The translations under genes were made by a program, and so were the position numbers. A stretch of DNA of 5,510 bases from an uncultured Bacteroidales bacterium. GTDB taxonomy: Bacteria; Bacteroidota; Bacteroidia; Bacteroidales; P3. Below the pieces are notes generated by a model that was given only the letters and a program-made list of their open reading frames with translations, was not told the origin of the DNA and ran no database searches. The DNA is taken from contig CAMURW010000117.1 in the NCBI GenBank assembly GCA_947097635.1, forward strand, positions 1 to 5,510, given 5' to 3'. This document shows, piece after piece, positions 1 to 5,510 of the stretch (within the stretch, counting starts at the first letter, position 1; the number at the start of each line of letters is the position of its first letter).

Positions 1-395
1 GCGTGTATGCCGGACTGGGCATCTACGACACCATGCAATACATACACCCACGTATCAGCACCATCTGCACAGGTTTGGCAGCCAGCATGGCCAGCGTGCT
101 GCTGTGCGCCGGCGAGAAAGGCATGCGCTGCGCCCTACCCCACAGCCGCGTGATGATTCACCAGCCCATGGGCGGCGCCGAAGGCCAGGCCAGCGACATG
201 GAAATCACCGTGGCGGAAATCAAGAAACTGAAAAAAGAACTCTACGAGATTATCTCCAAACACACCGGACAGCCCTTCGAGAAAGTGGCTGCAGACAGCG
301 ACCGCGACCATTGGTTTACCGCCGAGGAAGCCAAAGCCTACGGACTCATCGACGAAGTGCTGAGACAGAAAAATGACAACGATTTAGCTCAGTAA
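1..395 (+). CDS. clpP: ATP-dependent Clp protease proteolytic subunit ClpP (5'-truncated)
   Basis: This is the C-terminal two thirds of ClpP, the cytoplasmic serine peptidase that forms a double-ring chamber and degrades proteins unfolded by ClpX- or ClpA/C-type ATPases. The reading frame is open at the left edge. The GTG at position 3 is an internal Val codon (family pattern V-x-AG-x-x-IYDTMQ), not a start. Counting that Val as residue 1, the full Ser-His-Asp triad is visible: Ser28 in GLAASMAS, His53 in MIHQPMGG and Asp102 in DSDRDHWF. The spacing (25 and 74 residues from the Ser) equals that of E. coli ClpP. The C-terminus ends shortly after the conserved YGLIDEVL, as is normal. The stop is 23 nt before dut, so the two are probably cotranscribed. 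No clpX follows, although clpP-clpX is the common order. Identification is certain; whether this is the only ClpP in the genome cannot be seen. Confidence 0.96.
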   Translation, partial: VYAGLGIYDTMQYIHPRISTICTGLAASMASVLLCAGEKGMRCALPHSRVMIHQPMGGAEGQASDMEITVAEIKKLKKELYEIISKHTGQPFEKVAADSDRDHWFTAEEAKAYGLIDEVLRQKNDNDLAQ

Positions 396-418
396 TCCCC
401 CCTCAGGGACTTATTGTT

Positions 419-853
419 ATGAAGATAAAAGTAATCAACCAATCGCATCATCCGCTTCCTCAGTACGAGACAGCACTGAGTGCCGGCATGGATCTTCGTG
501 CCTTTCTGCCCGATGGCCCCGTCACGCTGCATCCTATGCAGCGTGCCCTGATAAAGACCGGTCTTTTTATTGAACTGCCCGCCGGCTTCGAGGCACAGAT
601 ACGTCCTCGCAGCGGACTGGCACTCAAGGAAGGCATCACCCTCCTCAACACACCCGGCACCATCGATGCCGACTATCGTGGTGAGATTGGCGTGATAATG
701 GTCAACCTGTCGCAAGACGACTTCGTTGTCAGCGACGGCGAGCGTATCGCACAAATGATAGTGGCACGTCACGAACGTGCCTATTGGGACGAGACCTCCG
801 AACTCAGCACCACCGAACGCGGTGCAGGCGGTTTCGGCCACACGGGCGTGTGA
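419..853 (+). CDS. dut: dUTP diphosphatase (trimeric dUTPase)
   Basis: This enzyme hydrolyses dUTP to dUMP and diphosphate in the cytoplasm. That keeps uracil out of DNA and supplies dUMP for thymidylate synthesis. At 144 residues it has the usual size for the homotrimeric family, and all five conserved motifs occur in order: AGMDLRA (22-28), PRSGLALK (63-70), GTIDADYRGE (80-89) with Asp83 as the expected catalytic base, GERIAQM (107-113) and the C-terminal glycine-rich arm RGAGGFGHTG (134-143). The arm has His141 where E. coli-type enzymes have Ser. The ATG at 419 is chosen because it gives the standard N-terminus (MKIKVINQS) and lies 23 nt after clpP. No strong ribosome binding site precedes it, which is normal in Bacteroidetes. 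A terminator about 65 nt downstream ends the unit. Confidence 0.97.
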   Translation: MKIKVINQSHHPLPQYETALSAGMDLRAFLPDGPVTLHPMQRALIKTGLFIELPAGFEAQIRPRSGLALKEGITLLNTPGTIDADYRGEIGVIMVNLSQDDFVVSDGERIAQMIVARHERAYWDETSELSTTERGAGGFGHTGV

Positions 854-918
854 CACACTGCCGTGACCAAATAACACCAACACCTCGCTCGTACCCCAAA
901 CAAAAGCGATAATAGTAC

Positions 919-960
919 GACAGGTCGAAACCGCACGGCGCGAATCGGCCTGTCTTTTTT
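919..960 (+). terminator. Rho-independent terminator after clpP-dut
   Basis: A 9-bp stem (919-927 with 946-954, containing one G-T wobble) encloses an 18-nt loop that can form a small CGC/GCG inner pairing. It is followed immediately by six T residues (955-960). It lies 65 nt after the dut stop and before the next promoter, so it should separate the clpP-dut transcript from the muramidase gene. The stem and T-run are read directly; termination activity is inferred. Confidence 0.85.
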
Positions 961-1010
961 GTTCCAACTGCCATGTCTACAAAGGGAAAATTTATAAAAA
1001 TTAACTTTTC

Positions 1011-1042
1011 TTTCGGCGATAACATTTTTTTTCGTAATTTTG
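1011..1042 (+). promoter_or_regulatory. Bacteroidetes-type promoter for the NamZ-like gene
   Basis: TAATTTTG at 1035-1042 matches the Bacteroidetes primary sigma -7 consensus TAnnTTTG exactly. A weaker -33 element (TTTC, 1011-1014, against the consensus TTTG) lies 20 nt upstream. The region between is A/T-rich with a run of eight T. Transcription would be expected to start near 1049-1051, giving a short leader of about 25 nt before the ATG at 1075. The location directly after a terminator and before a start codon supports the call. The start site is an inference. Confidence 0.75.
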
Positions 1043-1074
1043 CACTCACGTAACGTGGCAGTACTTTTATCCAT

Positions 1075-2304
1075 ATGACAGCTAAACTACACTATATTAC
1101 ACTTTTCCTTGCGTTGCTGCTGCCTTGGGCAGCAGCAACGCAAGATGCCGACGAGACGTTCCCCATTACAGGAGCCGAACGCACGGCACTGTACCTGCCA
1201 TTGCTGCAAGGCAAAAAGGTGGGGTTGGTAGGCAACAAGGCCAGCATGGTGTATCGCGACAACGCCGACAACATACTTCCCTGCCATCTACTGGATATGC
1301 TGCTGAACCATGGCGTAGACGTGGTAAGACTGTTTGGACCAGAACACGGCTTCCGTATGCAAAGCGAAGCCGGCGCAGTGGTGAACGACAATGTGGACGT
1401 TGCCACAGGACTGCCGGTGGTGTCGCTCTATGGCAACCATCGCAAGCCCACCCCCCAACAGTTGCAGGGGCTGGACATCATGCTGCTCGACCTTCAGGAC
1501 ATGGGTGTGCGTTTCTTCACCTATATCTCCACGCTGCACTATGTGATGGAGGCCTGCGCAGAAGCGGGGATACCTCTTGTGGTGCTGGATCGCTACAATC
1601 CACATACCAGCTATGTGGATGGCCCTGTGCTGGAGGACAGCTGTCGCAGCTTCGTAGGCATGCACCCTGTGCCAGTGTGCTACGGAATGACGATTGGCGA
1701 ATATGCGTTGATGATCAATGGCGAAGGCTGGCTACGCACCGGCAGCACGGCGGGAGTGCAGCTCACCGTGGTGCCTATGCTAGGTTTCCGTCACGAAATG
1801 GTACTGACGCCTCGCGTGTCCCCCAGCCCCAACCTTCAGACACGCCAAGCCATGCTGCTCTACCCCAGCCTGTGCCTTTTTGAAGGAACCAACACCAGCG
1901 TAGGGCGTGGCACAAGCCGTCCTTTCGAAATGGCAGGCTCGCCGTTCTACAAGCATCATAGAGGTATCTCGCGGCTGTTCAGGCACGACTTTGTTTTTGT
2001 GCCGCAACCCATTCCCGGCATCAGCAACAACCCTCCCTTCAAAGGCAAGCAGTGCTATGGCCTGAACTTGCACAACGTACGGCCGCGCCATGAGCTGGAC
2101 CTCGACTATCTGCTGCAGATATGGCAGGGCACGCCGCACCAGGGGTTCTTCCTCGACAATGGTTATTTCAGCCTGCTGGCAGGCAACAAGACCTTGCAGC
2201 GGCAGCTGGAACAAAACCTTTCGGAAGCGGAAATACGTGCCTCCTGGCAGCCGGGGTTAGCGGCCTTCAAGCAAGTGCGAGCCAAATATCTGCTGTACGA
2301 ATAG
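1075..2304 (+). CDS. namZ: Secreted exo-beta-N-acetylmuramidase, NamZ-like (DUF1343 / GH171)
   Basis: The 409-residue product belongs to the DUF1343/YbbC family. Characterised members (NamZ of Bacillus subtilis and Tannerella forsythia) release MurNAc from the non-reducing end of peptidoglycan fragments. Residues 1-22 look like a Sec signal peptide: Lys4, a hydrophobic core of about 15 residues and an Ala-rich end (WAAAT). No lipobox Cys follows, so a soluble periplasmic or exported enzyme is expected. Family landmarks in order are VGLVGNKAS (49-57), FGPEHGFR (87-94; Glu90 lies in the motif proposed to hold the catalytic acid), LDLQDMGVRFFTY (138-150), LDRYNPH (171-177), PSPNL (250-254) and YPSLCLFEGTN...GRGTSRPFE (263-285). 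The end (W391, YLLYE) is complete. The length is typical. It has its own promoter and no MurNAc uptake or recycling genes beside it. The family call is firm; the exact substrate is inferred from the family. Confidence 0.92.
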   Translation: MTAKLHYITLFLALLLPWAAATQDADETFPITGAERTALYLPLLQGKKVGLVGNKASMVYRDNADNILPCHLLDMLLNHGVDVVRLFGPEHGFRMQSEAGAVVNDNVDVATGLPVVSLYGNHRKPTPQQLQGLDIMLLDLQDMGVRFFTYISTLHYVMEACAEAGIPLVVLDRYNPHTSYVDGPVLEDSCRSFVGMHPVPVCYGMTIGEYALMINGEGWLRTGSTAGVQLTVVPMLGFRHEMVLTPRVSPSPNLQTRQAMLLYPSLCLFEGTNTSVGRGTSRPFEMAGSPFYKHHRGISRLFRHDFVFVPQPIPGISNNPPFKGKQCYGLNLHNVRPRHELDLDYLLQIWQGTPHQGFFLDNGYFSLLAGNKTLQRQLEQNLSEAEIRASWQPGLAAFKQVRAKYLLYE

Positions 2305-2384
2305 CGGCATACCTCTCAACGTTGTTTCGCACCACCTACCCCCCAGTATCATCAACGCATTAAAACCTAACAACTATTAAATAT
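2305..2384 (+). other. Intergenic leader upstream of ackA
   Basis: These 80 nt between the NamZ-like gene and ackA show no convincing terminator hairpin and no TAnnTTTG element. The last 25 nt are strongly A/T-rich (ending AAATATATG), typical of Bacteroidetes translation starts that lack a Shine-Dalgarno sequence. A TTG at 2322-2324 could be part of a -33 element, but no acceptable -7 follows at the right distance. ackA is therefore either read through from the upstream gene or driven by a promoter I cannot recognise. Confidence 0.5.
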
Positions 2385-3590
2385 ATGAAAATCCTCGTTT
2401 TAAACTGCGGTAGCTCATCGCTGAAGTACCAGTTTATCGACATGGACACTCGCACGGTGATGGCCAAAGGCCTGGTAGAACGCATCGGCCTGGAGATGGG
2501 CGAATTTACCCACAAATACCACGGCGAGAAGTACGAACAGACCCTTCCTGTGCCAGACCACACGGCAGGCCTACGCATCGTGATGAAAGCACTGCTGGAT
2601 TCCAAGATTGGCATCATCAAGGATATTGAAGAAATCTCTGCAGTAGGACATCGCGTGGGCTGCGGCGGCACGCTGTTCAAAGGCAGCATACGCATCAACG
2701 AAAAGGTGGTGGAACAGATACGCTCGCTCACCGACTTGGCACCCCTCCACACCCCTGGCAACATCATGGGCATGGAAGCCATCAACGAACTGCTGCCCCA
2801 TGTGCCGCAGGTGGCCGTGTTCGACACTGCCTTCCACACGACCATTCCGCCCAAGAACTACCTCTACGGCATCCCATACAAATACTACGAGCAATACGGC
2901 ATCCGCCGCATAGGCTACCACGGCACCAGCCACCGCTTCGTGGCCAAGAAAGGCGCAAAAATGATGAACAAATACTGGCGCGACCTCAAAATCATTTCCT
3001 GCCACCTAGGTAGCGGTGCCAGCATCTGCGCCATAGACCACGGACAGAGCGTGGACACCACGATGGGGATGACATCGCTGGAAGGCCTCATCATGGGCAG
3101 CCGTTGCGGCGACATAGACGTAGGAGCCGTGCTTTATCTCATGAACAAAGCCCATATCGGCCCCGAGGAAATGAACAATATCCTATACAAAAAGAGCGGC
3201 CTCGTGGGACTGAGCGGCGGGGCACAGGATATGCGCGACATACGCGCCGGACGTGATGCCGGCGACAAACGCTGCACCCTGGCCTTCGACATCTTCGCGC
3301 AGCGCTGCAAAAAATACATCGGAGCCTATATGAGCGAGATGAATGGCTGCGACCTGCTCATCTTCACGGCCGGCATAGGCGAAAATGCCTGGTTCATGCG
3401 CCACGCCATTCTGCAGGATATGGACTGGCTGGGCGTGAAAGTGGACATGGAACTCAACGATGCCATCATGGGCGAAGACAAAATCATCTCCACCCCCGAC
3501 AGTCGTGTCGCCACAATGGTGGTAACCACCGACGAGGAACTGGCCATCGCACTGGACACCTACACCATCGTTACTGGCAAGAAGCCCTAA
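2385..3590 (+). CDS. ackA: Acetate kinase (somewhat divergent)
   Basis: Acetate kinase converts acetyl phosphate and ADP to acetate and ATP, the energy-yielding step of acetate fermentation in the cytoplasm. The 401-residue length and both ends are typical. Residues matching known active-site positions of the Methanosarcina thermophila enzyme are present: Asn7 and Ser10 in LNCGSSSLK, Arg90, His122 (LHTP), Asp147 (VFDTAFH), His179 (YHGTSH), Arg240 (MGSRCGDID), the FTAGIGEN loop (327-334) and Glu384 (TDEELAIA). Three motifs are unusual. The common GHRVVHGG is GHRVGCGG (88-95), HLGNGAS is HLGSGAS (207-213), and the SGxSSD-type loop reads SGGAQD (277-282). Catalysis looks intact, but nucleotide handling could differ. 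Propionate kinase activity cannot be excluded. No pta gene adjoins it, and a very long hairpin follows the stop. Confidence 0.93.
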   Translation: MKILVLNCGSSSLKYQFIDMDTRTVMAKGLVERIGLEMGEFTHKYHGEKYEQTLPVPDHTAGLRIVMKALLDSKIGIIKDIEEISAVGHRVGCGGTLFKGSIRINEKVVEQIRSLTDLAPLHTPGNIMGMEAINELLPHVPQVAVFDTAFHTTIPPKNYLYGIPYKYYEQYGIRRIGYHGTSHRFVAKKGAKMMNKYWRDLKIISCHLGSGASICAIDHGQSVDTTMGMTSLEGLIMGSRCGDIDVGAVLYLMNKAHIGPEEMNNILYKKSGLVGLSGGAQDMRDIRAGRDAGDKRCTLAFDIFAQRCKKYIGAYMSEMNGCDLLIFTAGIGENAWFMRHAILQDMDWLGVKVDMELNDAIMGEDKIISTPDSRVATMVVTTDEELAIALDTYTIVTGKKP

Positions 3591-3608
3591 AGAGAAGTAT
3601 GGAGATGA

Positions 3609-3668
3609 AAAGCCCTAGCCTAGTAAAAGAGACGGGATTTCTCCCGTCTCTTTTACTAGGCTAGCTTT
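3609..3668 (+). terminator. Long near-perfect hairpin, probable (bidirectional) terminator after ackA
   Basis: Positions 3615-3637 and 3642-3664 are perfectly complementary (23 bp) around a TTTC loop. Beyond a 2-nt bulge (CC, 3613-3614), AAAG at 3609-3612 pairs with CTTT at 3665-3668, for 27 bp in total. The inner part has the standard terminator form: a G/C-rich core (GAGACGGGA and its complement) preceded by AAAA and followed by TTTT, which in this case are paired to each other inside the longer stem. The element lies 18 nt after the ackA stop and about 30 nt before the next -33 box. The symmetry would allow termination in both directions. The stem is far longer than a terminator needs, so another role (RNA processing signal, mobile palindromic repeat) is possible. 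Confidence 0.85.
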
Positions 3669-3698
3669 GGCAAATAGGCGATCATCTTCACTTGATGC

Positions 3699-3727
3699 TT
3701 GCAAGTCCGTTTTTTGTTGTATATTTG
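3699..3727 (+). promoter_or_regulatory. Bacteroidetes-type promoter for the CoA-transferase gene
   Basis: TATATTTG at 3720-3727 is an exact match to the -7 consensus TAnnTTTG. TTG at 3699-3701 lies 18 nt upstream in the -33 position, and the intervening stretch is T-rich. Transcription would start near 3733-3736, giving a leader of about 170 nt before the ATG at 3906. The position just downstream of the ackA terminator supports an independent transcription unit. The start site is inferred. Confidence 0.8.
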
Positions 3728-3734
3728 CAACGCG

Positions 3735-3905
3735 TTTGGCTTCTGGCGGAAATGCGATAATCTTATGAGAGTCAGTCGCCAAAAGCCATAATCATGAGCC
3801 AGCTGAGACACAATACGGCTGGAATGATGTGAGAAATGGTTCTTCGTCCCCTAAAAGGGATGTGCGACCACACAATGTAACATAATATAGTATAGCAACA
3901 TAATA
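3735..3905 (+). promoter_or_regulatory. Long structured 5' leader of the CoA-transferase gene (unrecognised)
   Basis: The predicted untranslated leader can form three successive hairpins. Hairpin 1 pairs 3737-3749 with 3776-3788, about 12 bp with one C-A mismatch and one G-T wobble. Hairpin 2 pairs 3791-3795 and 3799-3805 with 3824-3828 and 3816-3822, with a small internal loop. Hairpin 3 pairs 3837-3840 with 3867-3870 and TCCC (3847-3850) with GGGA (3857-3860). A/T-rich unpaired sequence (3871-3905) then leads to the start codon. I do not recognise a known riboswitch class. No T-run follows any hairpin, so a transcription attenuator is not evident. Two tiny ATG-initiated frames (3765-3791, 3794-3832) lie within it. 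Confidence 0.45.
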
Positions 3906-5273
3906 ATGAATCAATCGGAATCCCAGACCCAGCCCCAAAAGGTTAAAGAGGCATACACTGTCGCCAATAACCACTATTCCCCTGTCTCCGCTGAAGAAGC
4001 CGTGAAACTCATTCGCAGTGGCGACCATATCCACATCTCCTCTGTCAGTGCCGCTCCCCAGTGCCTCATCAAGGCGATGTGCGAACGCGGACGCCAGGGC
4101 GAGCTTCACAACGTCTATGTCCATCACCTCCACACCGAAGGACCCGCACCCTACGCCGCACCGGAATTCGAAGGAGTGTTCCAGAACAACTCATTCTTCG
4201 TGGGTAAGAATGTCCGCAAAAGCGTGCAGGAAGGCTTCGCCGACTACATCAGCGTGTATCTCAGCGACACCCAGAAACTGTATCGCGACGGCTATTTGCC
4301 CTGCGATGTGGCAATGATACAGGTGTGCCCCCCAGACAAGCATGGCTTTGTCTCTATGGGCACGAGCGTAGATGCCACGCTAGCAGCCGTGGAGAAAGCA
4401 CGCATCGTTATCGCCGTGGTCAATCCCAACGTGCCACGCAGCTTCGGCGATGCCATGATCCCTATGAGCATGATAGACATCTTCGTAGACGACGACGCAC
4501 TCCTACTTGCCGTGCCTCCCACAGAGCCCGACGAGATGCAGCAGCAGATAGGCAAAAACGTCGCCAACCTCATTGAGGACGGCAGCTGCCTGCAGATGGG
4601 CATCGGCGCCATCCCCAACGCCGTACTGGCACAACTGAAAGGCCACAAAGACCTAGGCATACACACCGAGATGTTCTCGGACGGCATATTACCACTTGTG
4701 GAACGCGGCGTAATCAACGGGCATCGCAAGAAGCTGGACAAGGGCAAGATTGTAGCCACCTTCTGCATGGGAAGCAACGAACTCTACGACTTCATCGACG
4801 ACAACCCCATGGTGCGCATGATGGACGTAGGCTACACCAACGACTCGTTCAACATCGCCCAACAGCCCAAGATGGTAGGCGTGAACAGTGCCCTACAGAT
4901 AGACATCACAGGTCAGATCTGCGCCGACAGCATAGGCACCAAGTTCTTCAGCGGCGTGGGAGGGCAGATCGACTTCATCCTGGGAGTGTCGCGCAGCGAA
5001 GGTGGCAAAAACATCATCGCCATGTCCTCCATCACCAAGGACGGCATCAGCAAGATAGTGCCATCACTGAGCCTCGGCGCCGGCTGCGGCACCCCACGCA
5101 GCCAGATACACTGGATAGTCACCGAATTCGGTGCCATAGAGGTGTATGGCAAAAGCCTGCAGGAACGTGCCAAGCTTCTCATCAGTATCGCCCACCCTAG
5201 TGCCCGCGAGGCCTTGGAAAAAGCAGCCTTCGAGCGCTACGGCGAGCATTTCAACTACATATTACAGAACTGA
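3906..5273 (+). CDS. Acyl-CoA:acetate CoA-transferase / acetyl-CoA hydrolase family (Cat2/AbfT-like)
   Basis: This 455-residue cytoplasmic enzyme belongs to the acetyl-CoA hydrolase/transferase family. Members move CoA between an acyl-CoA and acetate (or another acid) through a glutamyl-CoA thioester. The expected catalytic Glu255 is in GIHTEMFSDG (251-260). The glycine-rich MGIGAIPNAV (231-240) and the CoA-site motif GVGGQIDF (350-357) are present, and the C-terminal domain (361-450) is complete. IPNAVL together with HTE resembles 4-hydroxybutyrate (AbfT/Cat2) and butyryl-CoA:acetate transferases more than the succinyl-CoA:acetate (Cat1/Ach1) branch, but the acyl substrate cannot be fixed from sequence alone. 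The ATG at 3906 follows an A/T-rich leader without a Shine-Dalgarno sequence. The first 15 or so residues (Gln/Ser-rich) look like a non-conserved extension. The gene is a single unit with its own promoter, next to ackA, which also handles acetate. Confidence 0.92.
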   Translation: MNQSESQTQPQKVKEAYTVANNHYSPVSAEEAVKLIRSGDHIHISSVSAAPQCLIKAMCERGRQGELHNVYVHHLHTEGPAPYAAPEFEGVFQNNSFFVGKNVRKSVQEGFADYISVYLSDTQKLYRDGYLPCDVAMIQVCPPDKHGFVSMGTSVDATLAAVEKARIVIAVVNPNVPRSFGDAMIPMSMIDIFVDDDALLLAVPPTEPDEMQQQIGKNVANLIEDGSCLQMGIGAIPNAVLAQLKGHKDLGIHTEMFSDGILPLVERGVINGHRKKLDKGKIVATFCMGSNELYDFIDDNPMVRMMDVGYTNDSFNIAQQPKMVGVNSALQIDITGQICADSIGTKFFSGVGGQIDFILGVSRSEGGKNIIAMSSITKDGISKIVPSLSLGAGCGTPRSQIHWIVTEFGAIEVYGKSLQERAKLLISIAHPSAREALEKAAFERYGEHFNYILQN

Positions 5274-5468
5274 TATTTCCCCGTCCCGCTAAGGAAGAAC
5301 GCAGATACAGCAATACCTTACACCAACATATTTTGGGTTCATCCAGAAAGCGCATAGGTGGAGTCGTGCAGGGCGAGGATCCTTAACTTGAAAAAATCCA
5401 TGCCGCGACAGCCGCATGCCTGGCCTTAAAATCAACTTACAAGTGCAACAATAGTCAAAAAAAAAGAA
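5274..5468. other. Intergenic region without a recognisable gene
   Basis: About 195 nt after the CoA-transferase stop contain no supported coding region. I find no plus-strand hairpin followed by a T-run, so how the CoA-transferase transcript ends is unclear. ATATTTTGG near 5330 resembles a -7 element but lacks the exact TAnnTTTG spacing. On the minus strand one frame stays open across much of the stretch, but it lacks recognisable protein character. Confidence 0.5.
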
Positions 5469-5495
5469 GCACCAAAAATCAAAAAATCTTGGTGC
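5457..5495 (-). terminator. Minus-strand intrinsic terminator at the right edge
   Basis: GCACCAA (5469-5475) and TTGGTGC (5489-5495) form a 7-bp stem, extendable to 9 bp in minus-strand RNA through a G-U pair (5476/5488) and an A-U pair (5477/5487). On the minus strand the stem is followed by TTC and nine T residues (complement of the A-run 5457-5465). On the plus strand no T-run follows (ATTCGC), so the orientation is clear. It implies a gene on the minus strand, convergent with the CoA-transferase, ending beyond the right edge. Confidence 0.75.
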
Positions 5496-5510
5496 ATTCG
5501 CATAAAATGG

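Noticed and set aside
3..5. GTG as a real start of clpP
   Set aside because: The codon corresponds to the conserved internal Val before AGLGIYDTMQ. About 65 N-terminal residues of ClpP would be missing, so the gene is cut by the window edge.
389..967. 192-codon open frame on the minus strand across dut
   Set aside because: It lies antisense to a complete dUTPase with all five motifs, runs through the terminator and shows no recognisable protein family.
1125..1883. 252-codon plus-strand frame inside the NamZ-like gene
   Set aside because: Its translation is Arg/His/Gln-rich with no family motif. It is the +1 shadow of a GC-rich, clearly real gene.
2322..2354. Possible promoter for ackA (TTG at 2322, TATCATCA at 2347)
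   Set aside because: The downstream hexamer does not match the Bacteroidetes -7 consensus, so the call would be arbitrary.
2360..2854. 164-codon minus-strand frame over the start of ackA
   Set aside because: It is antisense to the conserved acetate kinase N-terminus and has Ser/Met-rich shadow composition.
4292..4777. 161-codon minus-strand frame in the CoA-transferase gene
   Set aside because: It is fully antisense to conserved catalytic sequence, with Ser/Met/Pro-rich composition typical of a shadow frame.
5326..5336. Possible -7 promoter element near ATATTTTGG downstream of the CoA-transferase
   Set aside because: It does not fit TAnnTTTG exactly, has no matching -33 element and no gene follows within the window.

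Overview
The window looks like a chromosomal housekeeping segment from a Bacteroidales bacterium (Prevotella, Porphyromonas or Muribaculaceae-like; genus cannot be fixed). Three things support this. Two intergenic regions carry the Bacteroidetes sigma-factor -7 element TAnnTTTG. The genes start without convincing Shine-Dalgarno sequences, behind A/T-rich leaders. The gene set (ClpP, dUTPase, DUF1343/GH171 muramidase, acetate kinase, Cat2/AbfT-type CoA-transferase) fits a fermentative anaerobe. All five recognisable genes lie on the plus strand, and I see no mobile element, CRISPR array, tRNA or rRNA.

Layout: the window opens inside clpP (1-395, 5' end cut off). After 23 nt comes dut (419-853), probably in the same transcript, which ends at a good intrinsic terminator (919-960). 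A Bacteroidetes-type promoter (1011-1042) then drives a secreted NamZ-like exo-muramidase gene (1075-2304). After 80 nt with no clear terminator comes ackA (2385-3590), closed by an exceptionally long hairpin (3609-3668). A second clear promoter (3699-3727) starts a transcript with a predicted leader of about 170 nt that can fold into three hairpins, upstream of an acyl-CoA:acetate CoA-transferase family gene (3906-5273). The last 237 nt hold no gene I can support, only a terminator oriented for a minus-strand gene lying beyond the right edge.

How the genes relate: clpP and dut are general housekeeping (proteolysis, dUTP removal). The muramidase acts on peptidoglycan or released muropeptides in the periplasm. 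ackA and the CoA-transferase both act at the acetate/acetyl-CoA node of fermentation but are separate transcription units, and no phosphotransacetylase gene is present. The points most worth following up are the long palindrome after ackA, the structured leader of the CoA-transferase gene, and two active-site-motif substitutions in the acetate kinase. I found no evidence for a wholly new system here.
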